20,831 nt of DNA from a bacterium (GCA_004561785.1 SFUB01000017.1:1-20831); one strand, 5' to 3'; shown: positions 1 to 7,627, counted from the stretch's first letter. The notes: generated by a model not told the origin, from the sequence alone. A program made the numbers and translations.

Positions 1-33
1 ACGAGATTTTGCTCCTGTCTCGAGAATCAAAGA

Positions 34-66
34 AATAAAAAAACAGCCGCTATTTTGCTGGCCGTT
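34..66 (-). terminator. Rho-independent terminator downstream of the IS remnant
   Basis: Read on the minus strand, AACGGCC and GGCTGTT (arms at 60-66 and 42-48) form a 7-bp stem with one mismatch around an 11-base loop, followed by a run of seven T. It lies about 65 bases past the stop of the transposase remnant and would end its transcript. Confidence 0.5.
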
Positions 67-128
67 GCCCATCCCCATTGAGTTTGGAGCTTTTGGGTGT
101 CTGTTTTCGCTATTTCCATTCATCCCCA

Positions 129-518
129 TTAGATATTGGGGTTCTCCGACTTTTCCTGAGGTCGGCACTTTCCCAAAATCTCCATCAATCCCCGGGGACG
201 CTTTTGCCTAAGATGAGGGGATGTCCGCTTCCTGAGGCGCTCGAAGTTGGATAGGCCGCAACAGGCCTTCTTCGGGGTCTTCGCCTTGTCGTTGAAGCCC
301 TCGGAAAGGGAATTGCTCAGCCTCCCGAACTCCCAGGGACGCCGATGCAGGAGTCGCAGATCCCAGCCTGGGGACGGAAACGGCAGGATTTTGCCGCGCG
401 GTCCTTGGCGCGGCGCCCGAGCGAGCCGCGCGCCGGGCGCGGGGGGATCGGCCCGCTCATAGGCGTCCAGCTCGGCGGTGCCGATCCCGAACGATTCCAA
501 AACGTCGATGCCTGCCAT
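129..518 (-). pseudogene. ISL3-like transposase remnant (C-terminal fragment, probably internally deleted)
   Basis: A 129-residue reading frame. Residues about 67-98 (LSNSLSEGFNDKAK, then CCGLSNFERLRKR) match the conserved C-terminal end of ISL3-family DDE transposases, which typically read SNG.xEGxNNKIK...GYRNFxxFRxR. The family is about 400 residues long; the zinc-finger/HTH region and the DDE core are not recognisable here. The ATG at 518 has an ideal AAGGAGG (525-531) six bases upstream and a promoter at 584-612, so the copy may keep the original start joined to the C-terminus by an internal deletion. The very GC-rich middle (residues 25-60, rich in Pro, Arg, Ala, Gly) resembles no known transposase domain and could be out-of-frame sequence. 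A functional transposase can be excluded on length. The family assignment rests on the C-terminal motif alone. Confidence 0.5.
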
Positions 519-583
519 GGCATGCCTCCTTATGCGTCCAGCGACGGCGTCGTGGGGGGCTTTTCCGATTTCGCGAAACTCCG

Positions 584-612
584 ATCATATCCTGGGGCCG
601 CCCCCCATGCAA
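584..612 (-). promoter_or_regulatory. Promoter for the transposase remnant
   Basis: On the minus strand TTGCAT (612-607), a 17-base spacer and TATGAT (589-584) form a reasonable sigma-A promoter. The predicted start near 577 leaves a leader of about 60 bases carrying the AAGGAGG site before the ATG at 518. Confidence 0.45.
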
Positions 613-639
613 AAAGGGGCTGGGACATGCCCAGACCCC
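611..639 (-). terminator. Terminator-like hairpin upstream of the IS promoter
   Basis: On the minus strand GGGG, a one-base bulge and CTGGG pair with CCCAG and CCCC around a five-base loop, then TTTTT follows. It sits just before the IS promoter, where insertion sequences often carry an insulator against read-through from outside. It could instead be the end of a lost neighbouring gene. Confidence 0.45.
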
Positions 640-778
640 AGATTTTCCCCAAGTTATGAAGGAAAATCAAAAAAGATGCAAAAGCTAAAAGAAAAGGCTT
701 TTTGCGATGAAATTGAATCTCCAAAGGGTCATTTTTGAATTTCAAGAAATGGTCTTTAAAGGACAAACCGGGCCAATC
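640..778. other. A-rich intergenic stretch with no recognisable feature
   Basis: Between the IS-side hairpin and the tRNA-Ser terminator the sequence is A/T-rich with no convincing reading frame, repeat or RNA structure. Short frames here lack ribosome binding sites. Confidence 0.5.
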
Positions 779-806
779 AAAACAAAAAACACGGACGAAT
801 CCGTGC
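779..806 (-). terminator. Terminator of tRNA-Ser(GCU)
   Basis: On the minus strand CACGGA-TTCG-TCCGTG forms a perfect 6-bp stem with a UUCG tetraloop followed by TTTTTTGTTTT. It lies 12 bases after the encoded CCA end of the tRNA. The same CACGGA stem recurs after tRNA-Ser(GGA) at 20534-20549. Confidence 0.85.
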
Positions 807-817
807 GCTCATCGAAG

Positions 818-910
818 TGGCGGAGGCGTCGAGATTCGAACTCGAGCACCGGCATACACCGATCTAACAGGTTAGCAACCTGCCCCCTTCGGCCTCTTGG
901 GTACGCCTCC
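818..910 (-). tRNA. tRNA-Ser (anticodon GCU)
   Basis: A 93-base class II tRNA with the long variable arm of serine tRNAs. The acceptor stem pairs GGAGGCG (910-904) with CGCCTCC (828-822), G is the discriminator base, and CCA is encoded at 820-818. The anticodon stem CAGGTT-GCT-AACCTG gives anticodon GCU, reading AGC and AGU. The T arm carries GTTCGAATC. It is transcribed alone, with its own terminator. Confidence 0.95.
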
Positions 911-919
911 GCGAAAGAA

Positions 920-925
920 ACTATA
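920..925 (-). promoter_or_regulatory. Putative -10 box of tRNA-Ser(GCU)
   Basis: TATAGT on the minus strand ends nine bases before the mature 5' end of the tRNA, so transcription would start almost at the mature end. No good -35 box is visible at 16-18 bases. The rest of the 911-1094 gap holds only the weak element at 1058-1063. Confidence 0.35.
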
Positions 926-1057
926 CAACAAAGGGAAGGCCAATGGTAGGAGAATTTTAGAGCCGCCTTCAAAAGGGACCGCGATGCTTATTTTCCAACT
1001 TTTATCAGGGATCTATTTGGGTAGCGCTTTCTTTTCCTTCAACTTCGCGCGTTCCTT

Positions 1058-1063
1058 TATGAT
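1058..1063 (+). promoter_or_regulatory. Putative -10 box upstream of the Na/Pi cotransporter gene
   Basis: TATGAT lies 31 bases before the ATG at 1095. No convincing -35 box is seen at standard spacing. The leader implied would be about 25 bases without a Shine-Dalgarno sequence. Confidence 0.3.
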
Positions 1064-1094
1064 GAATTGAACGGCTTTCAGCCCACCAAAAACC

Positions 1095-2831
1095 ATGAAC
1101 CCGAACATCCCTTTGACTCTTGTCGAAGCCGAGACGACCCCCGTATGGATTCCCATTCTTTTGCTGCTAGGCGGATTAGGGGCTCTTTTCATCGGCATGA
1201 GCATGCTCCAATCCGCGACCGAGAAACTCGCGACCGGAGGTTTGAAAAAGCTATTTGAGAAAACCGCTTCCTCGAAACTGGCCGGAGTGGGCATCGGAAC
1301 CTTGTCCACGATGATTATGCAATCTAGCGGCGCCACGACCGTCATGGTCGTCGGATTCGTGAACGCCGGAGTCATGACCTTAGCCCAGGCCGCGACTTAT
1401 ATCATGGGGGCCAATATCGGCACGACGATCACCGCCCAAATCGTTGCTTTAGGGGGGCTTAGTTCTTCTTCCTTCCCCCTGACCGAGACCATCATCGCCC
1501 TTACCTTGGCGGGCACGCTCATCAAAATGGCATTCAAGAAAAAACATCCGAAAATCGCCCTCGCCGGGGACCTTCTCGCCGGGTTAGGCCTTTTGTTCTT
1601 GGGGCTTGAGACGATGACGAGCAACCTTCAGATCCTTTTCCTGTCCAATGAATCCTTCAAGAGCTTCCTGACCAGCCTAACGAACCCCTTCTTGCTTCTC
1701 TTCCTTGGGATTATCTTGACTGTCCTTTCCCAATCGAGTTCCGCCGTCACCTCCATCGTTTTGGCCATGGCCATGGCCGGAGCCGTGATTGGAGGATCCG
1801 GGAACGGGGTCCTTTATCTCATTCTGGGTTCGAACATCGGGTCTTGCTCCACCGCTTTGCTCTCCTCCATCGGCGCCACCGCGAACGGGAAACGCACCGC
1901 GATGATCCATCTTCTCTTCAACGTCTTGGGGAGTCTGATCTTCTTCGTTGTTCTCCTTTGCTGGCCCAGCGCGATGGAATTGACCTTGGCTAAGCTCTTC
2001 CCGGACAATCCATCGCTTCAGATTGCCATGTTTCACACCTTTTTCAACCTCCTTTGCACCATTCTCTTTTTGCCTTTCGTGAACGTCTTTGTGAAACTCT
2101 CGAAATTCATGGTCAAAGACAAAAAGGGAAGCGTCGAATCGGATTTGCTGGACCCCCGCTTCCTTTCCACCCCCGAGCTCGCCCTTTCGCAAGCCCTTTC
2201 CTTCTATCATCTCCTCGCGAACCAATCCTTATCCTTATTGGATATCTCCCTGGACGCTTTTCTGAATAAAGACGAAACCAAAGCGGAGGAAATCAACGCC
2301 AGCAAAGAGAAGATCGCCAAAATGGCCAAAGAGCTCTCCACCTTCTTGGTAAGCGTCGGGGACAAAGGGCTCGCCCCCTCCTCAAGCGGCAAAATCTCCA
2401 GGATGCAGTTGGACATCGCGGATATCCTTCGTCTGGAGGAGGTCGCGGATAACATCGTCGGCTACACTCGCCACGAAGTAAGCGATGAGCTTACCTTCTC
2501 TTCGGTCGTCAAAGACGATCTTTGCCGGATGAAGAAAATGCTCGAGGAGATGTTCTCCCTCGTCTCCAAAACCCTCGATAAGCCCGATCTACAAAACCTC
2601 CGGTTGATCCATCGGAAGGAAGATGAGATCGACGCCCTTCGAAGCGGGATGATCGCCGGGCATTTAGAAAGGCTCGAGCAAGGGAAATGCAAACCGCAGA
2701 GCTCCAATGTGTTTATCAATTTGGTCGGCAACTTGGAACGGTGCGGGGACCACCTGAACTTCATAGCCGAACGCAACTGCTCCCATTTGCTGCCCGAAGA
2801 GGAACGCGAAAAAGAAATTCTCCGCCCATAA
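1095..2831 (+). CDS. Na/Pi cotransporter family protein with PhoU-like C-terminal domain
   Basis: A 578-residue membrane protein of the NptA/YjbB type (PNaS family), expected to couple sodium entry to phosphate movement across the cytoplasmic membrane. The two inverted family repeats each carry the signature glutamine-serine motif: QSSGATT at residues 76-82 and QSSSAVT at 213-219, with GANIGTT (105-111) and GSNIGSC after them. About eight hydrophobic segments fill residues 17-330. Residues about 360-560 are charged and helical and resemble a PhoU domain, the usual arrangement in bacterial members, thought to tune transport. The ATG at 1095 is the first sensible start, though no Shine-Dalgarno precedes it. 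The gene stands alone, converges on proS and ends at a strong terminator. Direction of phosphate flow cannot be read from sequence; no pho genes are nearby. Confidence 0.9.
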   Translation: MNPNIPLTLVEAETTPVWIPILLLLGGLGALFIGMSMLQSATEKLATGGLKKLFEKTASSKLAGVGIGTLSTMIMQSSGATTVMVVGFVNAGVMTLAQAATYIMGANIGTTITAQIVALGGLSSSSFPLTETIIALTLAGTLIKMAFKKKHPKIALAGDLLAGLGLLFLGLETMTSNLQILFLSNESFKSFLTSLTNPFLLLFLGIILTVLSQSSSAVTSIVLAMAMAGAVIGGSGNGVLYLILGSNIGSCSTALLSSIGATANGKRTAMIHLLFNVLGSLIFFVVLLCWPSAMELTLAKLFPDNPSLQIAMFHTFFNLLCTILFLPFVNVFVKLSKFMVKDKKGSVESDLLDPRFLSTPELALSQALSFYHLLANQSLSLLDISLDAFLNKDETKAEEINASKEKIAKMAKELSTFLVSVGDKGLAPSSSGKISRMQLDIADILRLEEVADNIVGYTRHEVSDELTFSSVVKDDLCRMKKMLEEMFSLVSKTLDKPDLQNLRLIHRKEDEIDALRSGMIAGHLERLEQGKCKPQSSNVFINLVGNLERCGDHLNFIAERNCSHLLPEEEREKEILRP

Positions 2832-2834
2832 GAA

Positions 2835-2874
2835 AACCCTCGGGGAGTGAAGTGAGTCCCGAGGGTTCTTTTTT
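2835..2874. terminator. Terminator shared by the convergent Na/Pi and proS genes
   Basis: AACCCTCGGG (2835-2844) pairs perfectly with CCCGAGGGTT (2858-2867) around a 13-base loop, then CTTTTTT on the plus strand. The minus strand has TTTTCTTA after the stem, so it may also end proS transcription, more weakly. Confidence 0.85.
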
Positions 2875-2877
2875 GGA

Positions 2878-4326
2878 TCAATAGGCTTTTCCGAAGTAGA
2901 CGACCATCTTTGCCTCTTGGCCGCAGCAGGGGCATTTGGTCCCTTCGTGGACGTGGTCGGGGGCGATGCAGCGGGTGGAGATACCGCCGGTCATTTCCTT
3001 GAGGCGATCCTCGCATTCGGGGTCTCCGCAGAAAGGCATCTTCGCGAATCCGCCGTGCTCATCCAAAGTCTTCTGGAGTTCCTCGACGGAGGAGACTTCA
3101 TAGATGTGGGCGTTGAGATTCGCCAAGGCTTTCTGGTACATGGCTTCGTGGATCTCTTCCAAGACGCCGGGGATCTCTTTCTCGATTTCCTCGATCTTCG
3201 CGGTCTGCTTCAGTCCATCGACCCTGCGGGTCAAGACGGCCTCGCCTTTTTCAAGGTCGCGGGGGCCGACTTCGATGCGGAGGGGGACGCCCTTCATCTC
3301 GTATTGAGCGAACTTCCAGCCGGGGGTCTTGGAATCATCGTCATCGAGATATACGCGCACTCCTTCCCGTTTCAAAACCTCGACCATTTTGCGGCAAGCC
3401 TCCAAAACGCCGGGGGTTTGCATGCGGATCGGGATGATGACGACCTGAATCGGGGCGATGCGGGGAGGCAAAACCAAGCCGTTGTCATCGCCATGAACCA
3501 TGATCACCGCGCCCAATAGACGGGTGGACACGCCCCAAGAAGTTTGATGGGGGGCCTCCAGTTTGTTCTCGTGGCCGAGATAGGAGATGCCGAAGGCTTT
3601 GGCGAATCCTTGCCCCAAATAATGGGAGGTTCCGCTTTGGAGGGTTTTGCCGTCATGCATCAAAGCTTCGATGGTGTAGGTGTGGACGGCGCCGGCGAAA
3701 CGCTCATGCTCGGTCTTCTCGCCGGTGAGGAAGGGGATGGCCAAAAGGTCTTTGCCTAGATCCTCGTACACTTTGCGGGCCGCGATGGCGTTGTCGATGG
3801 CCTCTTGCTCGGTTTCGAAAAGGCAGTGTCCTTCCTGCCAAAGGAACTCGGATCCGCGGAGGAAGGGACGGGTCGTCTTTTCCCAACGGACGACGGAGCA
3901 CCATTGGTTGTAGCACTTCGGAAGGTCGCGGTAAGAGGAAACGAGCCTCTTATAGAGATCGCTGAAGAGGATCTCCGAGGTCGGACGGATGACCAAGGGG
4001 TCATCAAGTTTTTTTCCTCCGCCCATCGTGGCCACCAAGGTCTCGGGGGCGAATCCCTCGACATGTTCCTTTTCTTTGTTGAACAGGGAGGTCGGGATCA
4101 CCGAAGGGAGATAGACGTTGCTGGCGTGCAGATCTTCTTTGAAACGCTTGTTTAGATAATTTTGGATCTCCTCCCACATCGCATAGGAATAGGGAAGATA
4201 ATCGATGAAGCCTTTGACGGAGGAATAATCCATGAGCTCCGCCTTGCGGCAGACGTCGGTGTACCACTGCGCGAAGTCTTCGTCGCGGGAAGTGATGGCA
4301 TCGTTTTTCTTATTGCTGTTAGCCAT
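2878..4326 (-). CDS. proS: Prolyl-tRNA synthetase, archaeal/eukaryote-like type
   Basis: A class II aminoacyl-tRNA synthetase of 482 residues that charges tRNA-Pro. The length, the lack of the YbaK-like editing insertion and the C-terminal tail mark the archaeal/eukaryote-like form, which is widespread in Mollicutes and some other bacteria. RPTSE (114-118) binds substrate, and motif 2 runs from RWEKTTRP to EFLWQEGH (147-167). The C-terminal domain has cysteines spaced like a zinc site (FCGDPEC, STRC, CPCC) and ends in Tyr, as is usual for this form. The start ATG at 4326 has a weak GAAAGG about ten bases upstream. It follows the GGDEF-EAL-like gene by 36 bases on the same strand, so the two may share a transcript. 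No T-box or other leader structure was found in that gap. Confidence 0.95.
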   Translation of the reverse strand: MANSNKKNDAITSRDEDFAQWYTDVCRKAELMDYSSVKGFIDYLPYSYAMWEEIQNYLNKRFKEDLHASNVYLPSVIPTSLFNKEKEHVEGFAPETLVATMGGGKKLDDPLVIRPTSEILFSDLYKRLVSSYRDLPKCYNQWCSVVRWEKTTRPFLRGSEFLWQEGHCLFETEQEAIDNAIAARKVYEDLGKDLLAIPFLTGEKTEHERFAGAVHTYTIEALMHDGKTLQSGTSHYLGQGFAKAFGISYLGHENKLEAPHQTSWGVSTRLLGAVIMVHGDDNGLVLPPRIAPIQVVIIPIRMQTPGVLEACRKMVEVLKREGVRVYLDDDDSKTPGWKFAQYEMKGVPLRIEVGPRDLEKGEAVLTRRVDGLKQTAKIEEIEKEIPGVLEEIHEAMYQKALANLNAHIYEVSSVEELQKTLDEHGGFAKMPFCGDPECEDRLKEMTGGISTRCIAPDHVHEGTKCPCCGQEAKMVVYFGKAY

Positions 4327-4362
4327 GTTTTTCTTTGCCTTTCTGAAACCTTGGGTAGTTTA

Positions 4363-6108
4363 CTACTTTTTCATATCGCTGACTCTCCGCACCGACTTCG
4401 GAGGGAGGGGCAGAATCATCGCGTCGTAGGGTGAGAAATCCTGAGAGGAGATGTAGCTTAGGCCGGACCGGACCAAGATCTCGATCGGACCCCAGCCCTG
4501 AACGTCGTTGGCAATGATGGGTTTATTGAATTTGAGCAGCTTCTCAACCAAGCTATGGAGCCGTGCCCGGATGCGGGTGTCCATCTCGGCGCCGGAGCCG
4601 GAATTCCCGAATCCGCAGACGAAGTAATCGAAGACCGAGTAGACGTTGGAGGGAAGGTTGAGCCCGGCTTCATCTAGGAGCAAGGCGACTTCGAAACCCT
4701 TGGCTTTGATCGTCACGATGTCATCGGAGGCCGTGGAGAGGTCGGAGGGGTCGGTATGAGAGCGGATGTCGTTCTCATCGAAGAGAAGGACAAGGTTTGC
4801 GTCTTTGGCTTTGGCGATGCGGGGGAAGACGGAGAGCAAGAAGGCTTTCTCCTCCACCCGGACGGGGAAGAAGAGTTTCTCCTTCGGGGAAAGCCTCTCA
4901 TTCACGAACAACGGGATCAGGTTGCGGGCGACGGTCGTGAAGAGCTCGCGGTCGTCTCCGGTTCGGGAAGCGTAGTCTTTGAGTTCCTCCATCGAATCGA
5001 AGTAGGTGTCTTTGGGATCCGCTTTGGCAAAATAGCCAATCGAAGCTTCGTCTTTGACCGAATAGATCGGGCGGAAGGCATAGGCGATTCTCTTTTCGTT
5101 GATGATGCGCTCAACCTCGGTCCGGTAGCTCGAATCGTCGAGGACGGAGCGGTTCTCCTTGCCTTTCTCATACCACACGAGGGACTGATTCTCGTCGAAG
5201 GCGATCTCCGCCATCTTGCGGGCTTGGCTCACCAGGGTTTCGCAGTCCGCGGGGAAGCGATAGTTCTCCACCGCCCCGCACCGGCATTCAATGCGCGTGG
5301 ACAAGGCGTTCACGAGCAGGAAGCGGTTGACGGCGGCAAGACCTTCTTTGGCGAGGAAGGCGGCTTTGGGGCGTTCATTCACTTTCGCGTCGCCGAGGAT
5401 CAATTCGTTCCCAGAGCAGGCGATCAGGAAGTTGCCTTTCTCAGCGAAGGGGAAGAGGACGTTCTTCACTTGGGTGAAGACGACGGGGTCGATTTCTCGC
5501 TCTCTTTGCTGAGCCTTGCGGTACAGCAGGCGATAGACGATCGTCGCGCCCCGCTTCCTTCCGTTTTTCTCCAAGGCTTTCGAGTAGTCCTTGAGCGTGG
5601 AAAGGCCATGGTTGTTGATTCCGCTATGGCTGGCTTTGGAAGAAGCCATGTATTTGAACAAATAGGATTGGAGGTGGAGGATCTTCCTTTTCGGGTCCAC
5701 GCTTTCGGCTTGAAGCATTGAGAAATACTGCTTCCTATCGCTAGCATCGTTCACGTCGGTCTCAAGGAAATCGCTGGCGCCGGCCACACCATCGAGCAAA
5801 GCGTTCACCCAGTTGATGACTTTCTTTTGCTCCGCCGCCGGAAAATGGCGATAGAAATCCGCGAGGTTGGATTGGTGACGGTTCCCCGGGGAGGCCACGT
5901 TGAAATAGGTCACCTTGTCCTTGGGGACGTCGATAATGTAGATGCGGGTGCTGCTGTTCTGATCGGCAAGCTTTTCCTCGTATTTCTTTTCCCTTTTGGA
6001 ATCCAGACCAAAAGTTATGGCGAGGAAAATCAAACCAGCCAAAATGATGGCGATCGCCGTCCAGACGGGCCAAGCGTCCGATAAGAAAGAATTGATTTCT
6101 TGTCCCAT
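4363..6108 (-). CDS. Membrane-anchored PAS-like/GGDEF-like/EAL-like protein, catalytic residues lost
   Basis: A 581-residue protein from the ATG at 6108. Seen: one membrane helix (about 12-34), a PAS-like region (55-155), a degenerate GGDEF domain in which SGNEL (232-236) stands where GGDEF should be, and a degenerate EAL domain (341-570). In the EAL part FRPI replaces QPI, AKADP replaces EALLR, LLDEAG stands near the DDFG motif and NDVQG replaces EGVET. The metal-binding and catalytic residues of both domains are therefore missing, so neither diguanylate cyclase nor phosphodiesterase activity is expected. Such proteins can act as nucleotide receptors or scaffolds (inference). A TTG at 6144 would add 12 residues, but that TTG is the first half of the -35 box, so the ATG is preferred. 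It lies upstream of proS on the same strand. Domain identity rests on motif alignment by eye. Confidence 0.65.
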   Translation of the reverse strand: MGQEINSFLSDAWPVWTAIAIILAGLIFLAITFGLDSKREKKYEEKLADQNSSTRIYIIDVPKDKVTYFNVASPGNRHQSNLADFYRHFPAAEQKKVINWVNALLDGVAGASDFLETDVNDASDRKQYFSMLQAESVDPKRKILHLQSYLFKYMASSKASHSGINNHGLSTLKDYSKALEKNGRKRGATIVYRLLYRKAQQREREIDPVVFTQVKNVLFPFAEKGNFLIACSGNELILGDAKVNERPKAAFLAKEGLAAVNRFLLVNALSTRIECRCGAVENYRFPADCETLVSQARKMAEIAFDENQSLVWYEKGKENRSVLDDSSYRTEVERIINEKRIAYAFRPIYSVKDEASIGYFAKADPKDTYFDSMEELKDYASRTGDDRELFTTVARNLIPLFVNERLSPKEKLFFPVRVEEKAFLLSVFPRIAKAKDANLVLLFDENDIRSHTDPSDLSTASDDIVTIKAKGFEVALLLDEAGLNLPSNVYSVFDYFVCGFGNSGSGAEMDTRIRARLHSLVEKLLKFNKPIIANDVQGWGPIEILVRSGLSYISSQDFSPYDAMILPLPPKSVRRVSDMKK

Positions 6109-6115
6109 GGGAGAG

Positions 6116-6144
6116 AGTGTACCACTTAGTGGTACATGCCTCAA
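6116..6144 (-). promoter_or_regulatory. Promoter of the GGDEF-EAL-like gene
   Basis: TTGAGG (6144-6139), a 17-base spacer and TACACT (6121-6116) on the minus strand. Only seven bases separate the -10 from the ATG at 6108, which implies a leader of about one base, and there is no Shine-Dalgarno. Confidence 0.55.
6118..6136. promoter_or_regulatory. Perfect 19-bp palindrome between -35 and -10 (candidate operator)
   Basis: TGTACCACT and AGTGGTACA are exact inverted repeats about a single central base. The element fills most of the spacer and overlaps the -10 of the GGDEF-EAL-like promoter, an ideal place for a dimeric repressor. It matches no operator I can name with confidence; the regulator is not evident in the window. 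Confidence 0.6.
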
Positions 6145-6152
6145 GAAAGCCG

Positions 6153-6181
6153 TTGCCTAGGTTTTCTAGGGGTGTTATCAT
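6153..6181 (+). promoter_or_regulatory. Promoter of tRNA-Ser(CGA)
   Basis: TTGCCT (6153-6158), a 17-base spacer and TATCAT (6176-6181). The predicted start is about eight bases before the mature tRNA. Two inverted repeats lie inside it: CCTAG/CTAGG (6156-6170) in the spacer and GGGTGT/ACACCC (6170-6188) flanking the -10. Confidence 0.65.
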
Positions 6182-6195
6182 TACACCCGCGCCAC

Positions 6196-6287
6196 GGAGG
6201 AATACCCAAGCGGTCGAAGGGGTCAGTTTCGAAAACTGATAGTGGGGCCTTGCTCCAGCTGGGGTTCGAATCCCCATTCCTCCGCCA
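6196..6287 (+). tRNA. tRNA-Ser (anticodon CGA)
   Basis: A 92-base class II tRNA with a long variable arm. GGAGGAA (6196-6202) pairs with TTCCTCC (6277-6283), G is the discriminator base and CCA is encoded at 6285-6287. The anticodon stem CAGTTT-CGA-AAACTG gives CGA, reading UCG. The T arm is CTGGGGTTCGAATCCCCA. It is a single-gene unit with its own promoter and terminator. Confidence 0.95.
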
Positions 6288-6295
6288 GAAGCACG

Positions 6296-6320
6296 AAACG
6301 GCTCGGATGGGCCGTTTTTT
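6296..6320 (+). terminator. Terminator of tRNA-Ser(CGA)
   Basis: AAACGGC (6296-6302) pairs with GCCGTTT (6311-6317) around an eight-base loop, and the T run continues to 6320. It starts nine bases after the encoded CCA. Confidence 0.85.
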
Positions 6321-6413
6321 CATGCAAATCCCCGCTATTTTCGCCAATAAAGGCTATGGCTCTGGTTTCCGGCGCATTGCCTAGAGGCCAAGACCCATCT
6401 ATGCGCTTATGAA

Positions 6414-6468
6414 CAAAAAACCATCCACGCCTTCCTTCTTTTCAAGATTTGGAGGGCTGGATGGTTTC
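6414..6468 (-). terminator. Terminator of the yitT-like gene
   Basis: On the minus strand AAACCATCC pairs with GGATGGTTT; inside, CCCTCC faces GGAAGG imperfectly around an A/T-rich loop, and the outer arm runs into TTTTTT. It lies just past the stop at 6483. Confidence 0.8.
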
Positions 6469-6482
6469 CACTTTTCTGGGAG

Positions 6483-7502
6483 TCAGCGGATGGGCGGCAG
6501 ATAGAAACGGCCGAAGACCTGCTTGAGCTCATTGACCTTGATGAAGGAATTCGGCTCGGCTTCTTGGATCATCTTCACCGCGTTTTTGACCTCATAGGAA
6601 GAGAGGACGACTTTGATGATGAACTTATCCTTGCCGCTGAAGGCGCCAACGCCTTTCACGACCGTCGCCCCATGAGGGAGGTTCGCGATGATGAAGTCGC
6701 TCAAATCCGGATTGTCGGTGACGACCTCGAGTTCCATCTTTTTGTTGCGGACGTTGATCTGATCCACGACGAGCATCACGACGAAGAGATAGATGAGGGA
6801 GAAAAGCACTTTGCCCCAAGCGACGTCCGGGGAGACATTGTGGAGCATGGATAAAGCGGCGTAGAGCATGATGCTGAGAAGGTTCAAGATGGAGGAGTAT
6901 TTTCCGACCATGGTCGATTTTTTAACCGCGATATAGTAGGCGATGACGTCGATTCCGCCGCCGCTGCAATCGACTTTATAGGCAATCGCTGAACTCAAAC
7001 CGGTGCATAACCCCGCAAAAATGGCTCGAGCGACCATTCCGCCGTTCTCGTTCACATAAACGGCGATCGAATCGATGAAGGTGTTAAGGCCCGGAAAATC
7101 GCAGAAGTTCGTGATGAGGGAAACCAAGCCGACGTTGATCAAGGTATAGATGGCGAAACGCTTGCCGACTCCGAAGAAAGCGAGGAGGAAGATCGGCACG
7201 TTGAGGCCGAAATAAAGAATCCCGTAGATCAAATCGTAATGGGCGTCGCCCCAGTTGTTGGTGAACAGGTCGATGATCAGGATGATGTTCTGGGCGATGC
7301 CGGTCATGCCTCCGGAAGCAAGACGCTCGCCGGTGGAGGCGAAGCTCGGCGCGAGGAAGCATTTGAAGCCGACGGCCAGAATCAAAGCGGAAAGCAAATT
7401 GACCAAAAACAAGTAGCCATGCTCGGTGATCACCTTTAGGGGGACGTGATCGTACATGAAGTCTTGATAGCGTTCTTTTAGGGTTCTGCGATTTTGACTC
7501 AT
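6483..7502 (-). CDS. YitT family membrane protein with DUF2179 domain
   Basis: A 339-residue protein. Residues about 28-240 hold five or six hydrophobic segments typical of the YitT (DUF161) membrane domain, including the conserved glycine-rich CSGGGIDVIAYY motif near the middle. Residues about 250-335 form the soluble DUF2179 domain, ending in GRFYLPPIR, close to the usual family ending. The family is common in Bacillota, often in several copies per genome, and its transport or signalling role is unknown. The ATG at 7502 has no Shine-Dalgarno; a TATAAT box ends 12 bases upstream, so the message would have about six leader bases. The gene is transcribed away from the unknown anchored protein at 7728. 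Confidence 0.9.
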   Translation of the reverse strand: MSQNRRTLKERYQDFMYDHVPLKVITEHGYLFLVNLLSALILAVGFKCFLAPSFASTGERLASGGMTGIAQNIILIIDLFTNNWGDAHYDLIYGILYFGLNVPIFLLAFFGVGKRFAIYTLINVGLVSLITNFCDFPGLNTFIDSIAVYVNENGGMVARAIFAGLCTGLSSAIAYKVDCSGGGIDVIAYYIAVKKSTMVGKYSSILNLLSIMLYAALSMLHNVSPDVAWGKVLFSLIYLFVVMLVVDQINVRNKKMELEVVTDNPDLSDFIIANLPHGATVVKGVGAFSGKDKFIIKVVLSSYEVKNAVKMIQEAEPNSFIKVNELKQVFGRFYLPPIR

Positions 7503-7514
7503 AAAGCGTTCATG

Positions 7515-7520
7515 ATTATA
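7515..7520 (-). promoter_or_regulatory. -10 box of the yitT-like gene, near-leaderless
   Basis: A consensus TATAAT on the minus strand ends 12 bases before the ATG at 7502. The -35 region has no clear TTGACA. Confidence 0.55.
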
Positions 7521-7627
7521 GGCTGTCCACGCGCGGGAAAGGAAGAGAAAAAGGGCTTAGGGAAACCCAGGCGGGAAAGGCGAAAAGCGATTTTCAGCGG
7601 CGATAGCCTTTCCCGGACAGAAACCTT

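Noticed and set aside
70..130. Repeated ATCCCCATT as possible IS end or CRISPR-like repeat
   Set aside because: Only two short copies, unequal context and no matching copy on the other side of the element.
4327..4362. T-box or leader structure before proS
   Set aside because: Only 36 bases lie between the genes, and no T-box sequence or stem is visible.
4756..5721. Open frame of 321 codons on the plus strand
   Set aside because: It is antisense to the GGDEF-EAL-like gene, has no ribosome binding site and resembles no family; it is a codon-bias shadow.
6109..6144. TTG start for the GGDEF-EAL-like gene
   Set aside because: The TTG is part of the -35 TTGAGG, and the 12 added codons lie within the palindrome and the -10.
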